A DNA stretch of 64,000 nt, from NCBI RefSeq assembly GCF_964204645.1, contig NC_134025.1:1431001-1495000 (forward strand), given 5' to 3'. A program made the translations under genes and the position numbers. The notes under the pieces were generated by a model that saw only the letters and a list, made by a program, of their open reading frames with translations, made no database searches and was not told the origin of the DNA. The first letter of the stretch is position 1; each line of letters opens with the position of its first letter. Shown here piece by piece: positions 1 to 11,506 of this stretch. Source of the stretch: Tubulanus polymorphus (Eukaryota > Nemertea > Palaeonemertea > Tubulaniformes > Tubulanidae).

Positions 1-119
1 GAAAGAAACAATTTTTAGTTGATGATTTATTTTAACATAATCCCAATATTTTCCCAGTAAAATCTAATAGAAAATAATCATCATTTATTGATTGGATTGT
101 GTTTTATATATGTATGTAG

Positions 120-2549
120 GGAGATATTTTCTGTGATCGATTTAATGAAGATGGACATGGCGAATTTCACTATACAACAAATGAGACCTTACATTCAACA
201 GCATTCCGTGGAGTATGAGAGGAAAAAGTTTCAGGAGTTTCTTAAACAACAACAAGGTCAGTAATTAATAAAGTTCTTCAAGTTTGACTGATTTTGAGGA
301 TTATGTATGCACATGTAGGAAACTTTTTGCCCGCCTCCTTCTGGGGCCTATACTCAGGACGCTGGGGCCGTGAGACTTCTTTTAGACTCATAAGAGCCTC
401 GTAATCTTTTAGAGCCCCATCATTTAACAAACACTTCATATGAAAAAGAGCAGTTTAACTCAGAATAAATCAGAAAAGGGAACTATCTGTAAAGGATGAG
501 GAACTAGTCTAAATGAATGATATAAAAATTTTGTAGAAAATGATATGGATGGATTGGTATTCACTAAAGACTGGTTACAGAAAACATACGATAAAGTTGA
601 GATGACATCGCAGAATGCATTGTTGGAAGCATCAGCTCCTGTTCCCATGGTAACTCCGGCTTCAATACTGAATGAAGCGTATCTGGAATTGCTCGCATGG
701 GACGAAAGGCGTACGTTCCCAGAGGTAAAGAAAAATTACCAGAACCAATTTTTACAAACTCAAAAGAGTTGAATCTCTTTGAAAATGAACTAATTTTAAC
801 TGACAGAGATAATTCTGGAACTGGAGTCAGTCTTAAGATTGATTTCACTTTGGAAGAATGATAATTACGTAATGAATAACTCAAACAGTAGTTGTAAATG
901 ACGGTGTTTTTCAGACGATGGTCATGGATGAAGGCAGGATTTTAGATTTAAAAGATAAAACTCAACAGTTAACGATGGTTTCTGCGATACTATTGGTTAC
1001 GTATAATATGGCCGGTGCTGGCATTGCTGGAATCACTGGATTTAAAACTAAACTTAAAAACGAAATCAATATTTTGTTGGATGAAGTTCCAGAATAGTAA
1101 GTACCAGTATAAAGACATTACTGCGATCATCTCTATTTTTGATTGCAAATTTGTTTAATAGTCGTCATGTGTATAAGTCATCAACAACATGAGTCGTGTT
1201 TGACTGAATATAAGGTTTAATTAGTTTCAATGATTGAGTTATATTTGTGAATATTGCAGTGAATTAGAATCTAAGATCGAGGGTGTTGGGGACCATGTGA
1301 TCCGTCAAGTCAATGAATGTCTTCACAAACATGGTTTTCAAGAAATGGACGCTTCAAAACAAAAATCATTAAAAGGACAAATCAAAGATGTATTAGATAA
1401 AAATCATCCAGTTAGACGACTACTATGTAAGTACAGTTCTCAATAATAACATCCCTTCAAACCATCATACCTTAACCATCGAGGATCATCTCAGAGTGCA
1501 GGCTCGGAGGGGTACAGAGTACAGGCTCGGAGGGGTACAGAGTGCAGGCTCAGAGAGGTACAGAGTACAGGCTCAGAGGGGTACAGAGTACAGGCTCAGA
1601 GGGGTACAGAGTGCAGGCTCAGAGGGGTACAGAGTACAGGCTCGGAGGGGTACAGAGTGCAGGCTCGGAGGGGTACAGAGTACAGGCTCGGAGGGGTACA
1701 GAGTACAGGCTCGGAGGGGTACACAGTGCAGGCTCAGAGGGGTACACAGTGCAGGCTCGGAGGGGTACACAGTGCAGGCTCGGAGGGGTACAGAGTACAG
1801 GCTCGGAGGGGTACAGAGTACAGGCTCGGAGGGGTACAGAGTACAGGCTCGGAGGGGTACAGAGTACAGGCTCGGAGGGGTACACAGTGCAGGCTCGGAG
1901 GGGTACACAGTGCAGGCTCGGAGGGGTACACAGTGCAGGCTCGGAGGGGTACACAGTGCAGGCTCGGAGGGGTACAGAGTACAGGCTCGGAGGGGTACAG
2001 AGTACAGGCTCGGAGGGGTACAGAGTACAGGCTCGGAGGGGTACACAGTGCAGGCTCGGAGGGGTACAGAGTACAGGCTCGGAGGGGTACACAGTGCAGG
2101 CTCGGAGGGGTACACAGTGCAGGCTCGGAGGGGTACACAGTGCAGGCTCGGAGGGGTACAGAGTACAGGCTCGGAGGGGTACAAGAGTACAGGCTCGGAG
2201 GGGTACAGAGTACAGGCTCAGAGGGGTACACAGTGCAGGCTCGGAGGGGTACACAGTGCAGGCCTTGAGGGGTACACAGTGCAGGTAGTATTAATCAATT
2301 TTTCTATAATATTTATACTCTGTTTCAGATTCACGTGTGATTGATTTCATTCGTCAAGTTTTAACGACGTGTAAATCTGAACCGATGAAAATTCCACCGG
2401 GTTTATCGGCTGTCGAACCGGAATTAAGCGCCGTCTGCGGTCATTTCTGTCGTTTGATGTCGCACAATCGCTCGGTATTCGGACTGTATTACGCAGATAT
2501 CATGGCTACAATTACCAAACGAAACGTCGATCTATCTCCGAGAAATTAG
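120..2549 (+). CDS. TCP11L1: TCP11-like protein (TCP11L1 family), 3' part, five exons; 5' end outside window
   Basis: Exons read in continuous phase at 120-256, 537-724, 915-1096, 1260-1426 and 2329-2549, all with AG/GT borders; TAG stop at 2547-2549. They give 297 residues; upstream exons are missing. The first exon encodes [16 protein letters not shown] followed by [14 protein letters not shown], a signature I recognise from TCP11 and TCP11L1. The last exon carries the family's terminal [13 protein letters not shown] block. TCP11-family proteins are mostly alpha-helical; TCP11 itself is linked to cAMP signalling in sperm, and TCP11L1 is poorly characterised. The intron before the last exon is almost filled by a 23-bp minisatellite. 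Assignment to TCP11L1 rather than TCP11 is from recalled similarity. The family call is firm, the paralogue less so. Confidence 0.85.
755..835. mobile_element. short palindromic element copy (AACTGTGGAACTGG family)
   Basis: Intronic stretch containing a GAAAATGAACTAATTTTAACT core and ending with CTGGAACTGGAGTC. Similar cores recur at about 4.4, 41.2, 56.3 and 60.4 kb. Degraded copy in a TCP11L1 intron. Confidence 0.45.
1495..2286. repeat. 23-bp minisatellite, about 34 copies
   Basis: Unit is of the type CAGGCTCGGAGGGGTACAGA plus GTA. Spacing between successive CAGGCTCGG motifs is exactly 23 bp. Two polymorphic positions (AGAGTA versus ACAGTGC; CTCGG versus CTCAG) alternate along the array, and one unit near 2182 carries a small insertion. 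The unit has no stop codon in several frames, so it yields spurious open frames of 160-280 codons on both strands. It lies in the last intron of the TCP11-like gene. Confidence 0.97.
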
Positions 2550-3490
2550 AAGAATATTCCTTCTTCGGTCGAAGTGTGAACTGTTCGTATCCTATCAATG
2601 ATGGATTTGTTGTTCTTCTTATAATAAGAAGAGAGATGATATGATTACAGGTGAAATTTATAATATTTAATGAGTATTGGAATAATCACTGCAGGTGTAG
2701 GTTGTTCTACGGGTGTCAGTTAAACTACGGTCAAATAAGCTTAGTTCAGATCGCATGTTAACTGGATTACCACCGGACCTCGGTTCGCTGCCCAAATTTT
2801 AGATCCTTGGAAACATAGATTCATGGCTCATTTTAATCAAAATGATGTTCTCTCACCCGACTAGACAACGGTCCTAACAGTGGCAGATAATCAAGAGTTT
2901 ACTTAAATCCTGGTTATACAGATTTATGAAGGCGAATCATAACGAATATCGGGAATTGGCGGATGAAGCAGGAATGAACTAACAGAGCTATAAATCTAAC
3001 TGATAACTGCTGAACTGGAGTTGAAAGTTAGTCTTCTAGTTGTGTGAATATTTTAGACGACGCAATATGTTGTAACTGCAGTCAGTTTATCCTATCTAAC
3101 GAGAATGGTAAATATTCCATAGACACGAGATAAGTAAGCTTATCAATCATATTATTATGGGTAACTTGATAATTGTACAGTTTTTGAGGCCATTTGCACA
3201 GATCATATGCGTGGAGGGTGTTAAAAGAATTGACTACATATCCCTATGTACATATTACTTAATAATGAGTGCAAGGTAAAGTGGTTGTAAAATCTGCTTT
3301 ATTCCCCATATGTACTTAATGAACCCAGCCTCGGACCTCACTTTGTTTTTGAGGTCATTCTCGTTTGTGCTGCTGTATATTGATCTATTGTTTGATATTG
3401 TGATACATCATGGGAATTACCAGCAGGTTTACCAGTTCAAAAAATAGTTAACGGTTCATATGCAAATATGACTGCAAAACTACATTATTG

Positions 3491-3624
3491 TTCTCTCTCT
3501 CTCTCCCTCTCTCTCTCCCTCCCTCCCTCCCTCCCTCTCCCTCTCCCTCCCTCCCTCCCTCCCTCCCTCCCTCCCTCCCTCCCTCCCTCCCTCCCTCCCT
3601 CCCTCCCTCCCTCCCTCCCTCTCT
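3491..3624. repeat. (TC)n/(CCCT)n simple repeat
   Basis: Uninterrupted pyrimidine tract of CT then CCCT units. The reverse strand encodes a spurious Gly-Arg-Glu polymer. Confidence 0.97.
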
Positions 3625-4387
3625 CGATTCATTTTGAACAACGTTTCGGCTAAACACTATTACACATTCACATTGTGCATGTATTCGTAATATCAGAATG
3701 ATGTTTTTGATGGCGTAAACAAAACTCTTCAAATTTTCATATTTTCAAGCTGAATAATCATCGAAAACTCTTCGAATTCTTGATTGATTGAATATTATGA
3801 ACCCTGAATAACTAGTAATACAGTTAGAGATTGACTATGTTCGGTGATTCTCATCCACATAATAAACAGCTGCTGAATCAATACCTGTCTGCTTTATAGA
3901 CCAGTTTCAGGTCACCACGCATACATCTAGTGACATTGAATGTTGTTATTCACCATTCTGTCAACTTGGTATGCGGCTAAAAAACGAAAATGATTCCATT
4001 TCTGGTCACAGTCATTACTGAAAAACAACCTACACATGGATAGTTGTGATATATCAATATCTATCTCCCATTTATAGAATATTTTTTGGCTTTTAATGTT
4101 TCTAATTGTTAAATGTTTCATGAATGGAATTATTGTGATATTTTTACTACGAGTATTTTAAAAGATCCCATCACAGACATTAGATAATATTTATAATAAA
4201 AGCTGATTGAAATGTGTAAAATACCTCTACCATTTTGTGTCTTTGTATAATTATAAATCAAAAACATTATCGTTCGCCTTGCACACCTGATAAGGTACAT
4301 GGGATTGCAAGCACTTCTTATGTGAGATCATGTTTAAAAACATGTTAGTTTTATGTAATTTATGTGTAAAACCTGCTTTAGATTAGT

Positions 4388-4506
4388 AGCTGGACCCAGT
4401 TCTGCAGTTCTGTGTTAAGACTTGACTCAAAGAGTTAACTCATCGAAAATGAACTAATCTTAACTCAGGAGTTTACTCTAGCTCGCAACTGTGGAACCGG
4501 GTTCAT
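4388..4506. mobile_element. short palindromic element, about 120 bp
   Basis: Starts near GGACCCAGTTCTGCAGTTCT and ends near CGCAACTGTGGAACCGGGTTC. The ends are imperfect inverted repeats around an internal AACTCATCGAAAATGAACTA core. Same family as copies at 41.2 and 60.3 kb. No coding capacity, so MITE-like. Confidence 0.6.
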
Positions 4507-5769
4507 ATCGTTAAGAAAGAAGCTCCTAATTGGAGGCTGGTTAGAATATACAAGGCCCTACACCAAGCTGCTTATAGCATTTCAGAATCATCTTCAATGT
4601 TCTTACTTGTGTTAGCACTTAATACATCAGCAGCTATCTTAAAAACCAATGACTATATAGTTTAACATGAAAAGATTAAATTACAAAATTTATGAGAATA
4701 TTCGAAATAGTTGACCAATATTGAGTAAGTAGTGATGTAATGTAGATGATATATAGAATACTTGTCGAATTTTACTTGGCGACATATTTTGATTTCTAAA
4801 GAAGAGGTGTTATTATATAGTTAACTTCAAATATAAGATCACTTCATCTATGCAAGTGTTGTGCAGTATATAGAAAAAAATAATATAATAATTTTACATC
4901 ATCAAATTTTAATTCTTCAACAAAAAAAACATAATAATTTAGTAATAAGTAGACTAATGCATGTATTCTAACTAGAAGATCTCAATCGCTACTCGGTGTA
5001 GAATCATTACCTATCTATCTGTGTTTTCTGTGTGTTTCGAATGTAACAATGGAATCGGTTAGAATTTATACACGTTGTTAGGCGTAAACTCTCCGATAGA
5101 AACAAGTATCCGAAATGACTAATCCAGGACTTCTTAAAGATCCGCTCTGATTAAAGAGGATTGACTAAAGTAGTGAGTTTCTATCTTTTACGAGTTTAAA
5201 CATGTTGCGACTCATTCGCCATCTATCGGATTTCGTTACAGTCACAACAAAGCAGCGCTGTATATTTGTGTCTAGAGCTTCGTATTGTGATAAACTTCGC
5301 CAAATTAATATAATTTCTCATTGTTTGAATTATTGTATTTATTGTATACTATGATGTAGTGTTTATTATGTATAGAATTTACACTAAATGTCAATTATAA
5401 GTGCATTTTGCCTCATATGGTGAAATTGAGGGCTGACCCGAGTTGACATGACTGATCCTTGAACTATAGGCCTACTGTCTTGTAAATAGTTTATCAACCC
5501 GTGTGTGATATTTTGTAGATATGTGAATAAATTATCGTTAACGGCTAACTGTTCCTTTTTGGTATTTTTCTCTTGGCTTTTAATTTAGTGATGAAAAATC
5601 AAGCTGTTTTTGAACTTATCGCGTCGAGGGATCCCCGGGATATCCCACCCAGGTCCAGCTGGTAGTGCGCACTTCTATCCTCAGGCAATACAAACCATGG
5701 TTGGTCACCACGGTTAAATGGTCACAACACTGATCAGACAAAGACCCTACTGTATTTCGACACGTTTGG

Positions 5770-5860
5770 TGCATTGCCATTGGTGTAGTGGTTAGTACGG
5801 CTGGCTCACATGTGGTCGTTCCGAGGTTCGAGACCTGACCGAAGCCGTCGAGCCAGTATT
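5770..5860 (+). mobile_element. tRNA-derived SINE head
   Basis: A box TGGTGTAGTGG at 5781-5791 fits the pol III consensus TRGYNNARNNG exactly. B box GTTCGAGAC at 5826-5834 fits GWTCRANNC exactly. Spacing and context (TAGTGGTTAGTAC) resemble tRNA-His, -Glu or -Asp. There is no clean cloverleaf, and unrelated T-rich sequence follows, so it is read as a SINE rather than a functional tRNA. The 3' end was not determined. Confidence 0.65.
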
Positions 5861-7251
5861 GTTAATCTTTGCAGCGAAGATTTTTCTCTTTTTCGTTGAG
5901 CTTTTTTCCTTTTGGTGAAGAAGAGCACACTCACTTCTCTTTTTGGGAAGGCTGCAATCATCAAAAACGTCGGACGCTGCTATTAAAATTTTAAAGCTGA
6001 ACTCATATATCAGCTGATTTTGAATTCTTGTACAAAATATCAGAAAGTTGTTTACTATAATTTTTGCAGCGATCGATTGAAAAGTACGTAGAATTGTGAC
6101 ACAGTCATTATTGTTTATAGCATGCGGTAACTGGGTCATTGCAGACCGAGTCAACTGGAGGTTAGTTGCAGTATTTTAATCGACACCGGGCATCAATATC
6201 TAAATCGTACAAAGGGCACAGAGGCACTCGGGATTTGCTAAAGGTGAAAATCGGGGCAAAATTTTCAACAACTGACATTTTCGATCGATGAGAACCGGTT
6301 TTGAATAAGTTTATTTTATTTATATATACATATTTTAATTTTTGACAAATTTGATCGATAAGTTCAAACGTAGGTCTCATCTATAAATGATTAGCAAATT
6401 ACTATCTAATTCCCATTGTGTTTAGTAGGTGTGTATATTTTTAGTTCCGACGCACGTGAAGGGTTTATTATAATGGTTAGAATTTTTTAACTATCAATAA
6501 ACAAATATAAAGCAGATAGTTTTTTTGCTTGTTAACAACACTGCAGTCTCGCCATGCGCGCTATAACCTACTAAAAAAGATCTATCTATATTGGATGAAC
6601 AAAACAACAAAATTGTTTTTTATCAATGCTATTATAGATGCTAAATTGGGGGAAGATGGGATACACCGGAACAGTAGGTTATTATGACGTGGCATACGCC
6701 CTGCACTCCCTTTTAGTCATAAAAAGACATGTTTAATTTGCGTGCGAGCGTAAACCTTGATATTTTTAGAACAGCTTGTACCGCCTCGGTCATGTCCAGG
6801 TCACGAAGCATCGCGTACTTTTTTGCGTAGGCGAGAGATGTTCCGTACTTTTAATTATGTACGTGCTTATGATAAACATAATTTATGTATGAAGGATGAG
6901 ATACTGTGGATGAATATATGCGTTTTTATTTTGAAATATTTTATCAACAATAACCGAATTTTGATTGCGTAATATTGCTAGGAATTTTTATTCGTCTAGC
7001 AGTACTGAAAATCGATAGTGCGCTTCGCTGTTGCGCTATGCGTCAACACTACCATCGCATTCTCCAACGCGTTATTTGTTAAATACGTGAGCAGCCACGC
7101 ACTCGAAAACTTGTAATTCGAACATTTTCACCTTTCTGAAATATTAAATAGTCTTAGCGCGAGGCTGAGTTATGGGAAAATCGTGAAAATTACGCAAAAC
7201 CTACTAGCAGACTTCTCCACTTATCAGCCAATCACGAGCGAGTATTATTGT

Positions 7252-7260
7252 TCTAGGTCA
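7252..7260 (+). promoter_or_regulatory. possible RevRE/RORE half-site upstream of E75 alternative first exon
   Basis: TCTAGGTCA preceded by T-rich bases, one mismatch from WAWNTRGGTCA. It is 364 bp upstream of the start codon of the 7624 exon, and a CCAAT motif lies about 25 bp further upstream. The motif is short and could be chance. Confidence 0.25.
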
Positions 7261-7623
7261 AGGCATTGATCGAAAATATGTCAGCGGTAGATATTGTGAA
7301 AAACAAGTCGCGCTTACCACCGCACGAGTAAAACCGGCAGGCTCCACTTATTCGATTCATTATTTTAAACGTAAAAGCTGAACCAGGACGTACATTACAG
7401 TGAACAGTTAGAAAACTGAAAATACTGAGTGGGAGATACAATAACACATGAGATACAGCAACTATTGTGGCTTAAATCAGCTGATTGTCCCGAACTAGTA
7501 GTACCACATTACCGCGCACACGCTGGGCTTGACGCCGAAAATTTGGCGCATGGCATCTCACTTCCAGGAAAGTTGGATGAATTTGTGATTTTGAATTTTT
7601 GTGAACTTATCGTTATTTAGAAG

Positions 7624-7705
7624 ATGGAACCGGTTGCGACGATCGCCAATAACTCAGCTACTGGGAAAACCACCAGATCAAACTGTCTGGATATCGAGTC
7701 TTTAG
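7624..7705 (+). CDS. E75: alternative first coding exon of E75/NR1D (isoform 1)
   Basis: ATG at 7624 has a good context (AAGATGG) and opens 27 codons plus one base, ending at TTTAG|GTATGT. The exon leaves one base (G), the same phase as the other first exon (14392-14521). It therefore joins the DNA-binding exon at 14924, which begins AG, giving ...[21 protein letters not shown]. Drosophila E75 likewise makes isoforms from alternative first exons. Inference: a distal promoter lies upstream, roughly 7100-7600. No transcript evidence is available, so chance compatibility of a short open exon is possible. Confidence 0.6.
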
Positions 7706-10700
7706 GTATGTTATATAAATCAATCAATATGTCGAAAATCGCAAAAATAACAATTCACAAAATTTCCGCTATATAAGGTTCAGTTTCGTTTCACTTTTTT
7801 ATCTTAGTAATAATTGGTTTTTGTTTATAATTTTGTGTTCTCGGAATTGATGTAATTTTGTCCACAGTAGTTCCTCTCACATCCTTATGTATTATTTATG
7901 CTCAAACAGGGATAGAACCTTCACGATTTTTGTGCAAATACTGAACTTTTTAACCATTCAGTTATTCCACTGGTCAAAGAACTTTTTTGTTTCAAATTTT
8001 TTTAAATAAAATGAATTATTTTTATCATTTAAAATGGACGCTACAAAAAGTTTTAGAGGCAATGGCTAAATGAAATCTAATAGATTTAGCATCTAATTTA
8101 ATAAATGAATCTTTGAATTGTGGATATTTTATAGATAAATTCATAAAATCAATAATAAGGTAGTGTTAAATGATTTGATAAAGTCGAAACTTCTTTTTTT
8201 TCTAGAAATTCAGCTCTTAATTGGTGTACATTAAAAGTACCCCTCACTCAAACCGTCAGTCAACCAAATTTCATTCATCTTTTCCTCGTAAATTTTCCTT
8301 CAGCAAAAAAATGTGGGTGACCTACCTCTTCCGAATGATTGGGTCCGGGTGGGTGATTTGATGTTTTATAGAATCGCTATTGTCCCCGGGTTGTAAGTAC
8401 ATTAGAACCGGGTTCATGAACAGTGTGTCTCCTCAAACTACTAAATATAATCCAGTTTCTGGATAAAGGGAATCAAAAGATGAAGATGTCGTTGCCAAAA
8501 ATAGGCCAGTTTGTCTTTAACCTACTTAATGAAAGTTACACTGACCCGAGGTCACAGGCTGCTGGTGGGCAGTGAATTTACTATAAACAGCATCTTGAAT
8601 GAATTAGTGAGGTTTCTTTATGAATGGATTTGAGCAGTGGTCATTCAGTGCAAAATTCATTCATAAAAATATCCATCTGCGCAGCAGAAAATGACAGATT
8701 AAAATGAGATTTGAAGCTGATGACATATCGATATTCTGTATTATTGATTTTGATCTACTTTCTGTCAAAATGCACTATTTTATGAAATGTCTATCAGATA
8801 TAGTCTGAGAAAGGAAGAATATGTTTGTGGATTAGGTAAAAAGATATATCCAGGAACTAGGGCTGCTGCTGCTGCTGCTGGCGCTGCTGCTAGTGTTTTG
8901 ATGAGAGTGAATCCTTGTATCCTGTTAAGCTGTAACTGTTTCCTGGAAATAAAGTCTGTGACGAATAATTGGGTCAATAAGACTCTTTCAGGAGAGAAAA
9001 AACATCATCGTTCTCAGTGAGGTCATAGCCTGGTTACTGGCACTGTTATTAGTCATTCACACTCAACACATTCCATTTTATTACAACCTGATTTTGGTGA
9101 AGAGAGTATCAAGTGCACATTGAGCTCTTTCATTTTATCGGAACATTTTTTTTTAAATCAACAAAACATTATTTCAGTGCAGAAATGAATATATTAAGCG
9201 TTAATTCATATGTCTGACAAGAAGGAAGATCCAACAAGTTGACAGAGATAGTAAGGTTGGAGCTCTTGACTACTATCTCACTTCATGGATAGGCCCACCA
9301 TCTTTGACATTAACCAAGCTTTTCCACTGCTCCCCTGTTAAAAAAGTCTTTCAGTAATAGTTATAGAAATAGAATTCAAATCAGTAGCTAATTTATTTGT
9401 GAATTGATAATACGCAAATATATAAGATTTACGTGTACATTCTATTTAGTAAATCACTTTGAAGTTGGAAAAATTTATTAAGATGCTTGTGATCTTTTCC
9501 CACAGATGAAAATCATTGAATATTCTTTTATTTCCTTGTGATTATAAACTGCGAAAGCATTGTGATAAGTTCGCTGATTTTAATTGGAGAGAAGTTCAAC
9601 ATTGAAGAAAAAGTTTGCTATAATTGGCAGCAACGGGTCATACAGAGTTAGATTTAATAATGAAAAAAAAATGCACGATGAAAAGTACATATGAGTTGAT
9701 GACCTATGGGGAACTATATCAGAGATATATCAGATGTGTCTGGTTTATTGAAATAAAGACAAGTTCACCTCGATATTCTATTATTTGATGATAAAAAGTC
9801 TAGTAAGTTTATGAAGTGTATATATGCACAGTACAAGTGCTCGGAGATATCGGGTTAGACTAACCGCCTGGTCACATAGAGTTCATGACTGTATTACTGA
9901 CAGTGGTCAGAGGTGATGTATACCTTCATAAAAAAGTACACACACTTACAGTGAGTCGGGTGGGCGCATGAAAAGAGAGTTCAGATATTTCTGAGAACTG
10001 GTTATTGTAAACACATGAAACAGAATCTATATAAGGTAATTTGTTTATGCGGCGAAACTAAATTAACCATTCAGCGGTCGATGAATCCTTCTTTTATTAA
10101 ATCGCAGGGGCTTAAAAAAGGTTAAAATGCCACTTAAAAAAGACTCATTTATAAATGAATTATGAATTTATTGAAGATAAACATGAAAATGTCCTGTTTT
10201 CTCAGTAGAATCCTTGTGTGCTTGGAAACCATACCCTTCTTTTTTTCTCCTATTTTTCATGATAATACACTCTCACTTATAGACACTAAATACAAATACT
10301 TGATAAAGTTGGTCGATGATGAAATTTTGTCTTACTTCCCGGCGGTTTGTCTGAGTAGTCACTCTCCTGACTGGTATATTATTACTGGGTCAATTGGTGA
10401 ATCAGAATTCAACTGGGGAATATAGGTGTCTCGGGATTAGAATAAATAGAACCTGAGGCAGGTGTTCAAATGGTTCTAAAATCAGTCCGTAAATGCTGGA
10501 GTAGTTTTTCTGTCATTAAAGCTGTCTAAAACTGTCCAAAAACCAGATACTCGCAACTGGGCTAGTGAACTAGACGATATATAAACAGTAAAATTGGCTA
10601 TCGCTCAAATGACCAACTAACCTGACTGGTCAGTAAAGGTCAGTGACGGCTGTTTCGTCTATTAACCCAGTCTACAGATAAACATCTATAGATATTACAA

Positions 10701-11414
10701 CAACTCTATTTGACCTTAGTTCATTCTGCACTGGACTGTAAAGTACATAGTAGTTACACACGTATATATAGCGCCGAGGTTTAATAGTACATCTATTCAC
10801 AGTACCATCAGTGACCCCTGATAGAGAGAGGAGTCATGCCCTCTTTATTTATATCATTCTCAAATAAAACCGGTTGCTGTTTATTTGGTTTAAAGCCGCG
10901 CCCCTCTTCATTTCTCAAACTGGAAATTTTGTATTTTTGAAAATGAATTAGGTTTTCTAGTTGTTTTTTAAAGTCCTTCAATTACTTGATGATTTAGTTC
11001 TCATTTCTGTCTCTTTCTCCTTGGAAATCCTCCATTATAAGCAATGAAGGTGTGGGGGAGGGTGGAGGAGGAGGGGAGGTTCAGAACGTGTCTCCTCTAA
11101 TGCTGATCATTAGAAATTGGATAATTATGCTGTGACATACTGCCACAGTTCTGTTGGCTAGTTTAATTATCAATGGGTCAGTGCTGTTAGATTTAATGGT
11201 CAAGAGGTCAATGATATGTTGTACTGGCTTGAATGACCACAGACCATATTTCCGCAATTTTGCTCCAAATAAGTATGAGTTCGTAGTAATAACTAGTTCA
11301 ATAGATCTGGGTAGAATTTGAAAATAATTTTTGAATTAAAAAAGAAATTTATCAGTGCAGTTTCAAAGAAAAAAGATCAAATGAATCTTCAGTCGTAGAT
11401 AGAGTTGTATTCAA

Positions 11415-11506
11415 GACCTTGTTCCACAGTCCTTGGTTTTAAATTTGACTTTAAATGTTTTAAAGATAATAAAATCTTCACCAAAAACCGTGGAACTGAG
11501 TCCCGA
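11415..11506. mobile_element. short palindromic element copy
   Basis: Begins TTGTTCCACAGTCCTTGG and ends ACCGTGGAACTGAGTCC. The inverted ends flank a TTAAATTTGAC core. Same family as 4.4, 14.6, 41.2 and 60.3 kb. Confidence 0.55.

Larger units (their letters stand above)
2550..7250. other. 3' UTR and intergenic region between the TCP11-like gene and E75
   Basis: No protein-coding exon recognised. AATAAA signals at 4195-4200 and 5526-5531 could end the TCP11-like transcript; the second is followed by a T/GT-rich stretch. The region also holds a CT/CCCT simple repeat, one palindromic element and one tRNA-derived SINE, listed separately. The remainder is AT-rich and unremarkable. Confidence 0.5.

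Noticed and set aside
1496..2344. 282-codon and other open frames on both strands
   Set aside because: Translation of the 23-bp intronic minisatellite; open in several frames at once.
3448..3732. Gly-Arg-Glu-rich 94-codon reverse frame
   Set aside because: Translation of the CCCT simple repeat.
5627..5645. BamHI/SmaI-like GGATCCCCGGG resembling a cloning polylinker
   Set aside because: Only 11 bases match and the flanks do not continue as vector; chance.
5781..5837. Functional tRNA gene
   Set aside because: A and B boxes are good, but acceptor and anticodon stems do not pair cleanly; better as a SINE head.
10162..10425. 87-codon open frame
   Set aside because: AT-rich, no recognisable family, no splice context; consistent with chance.
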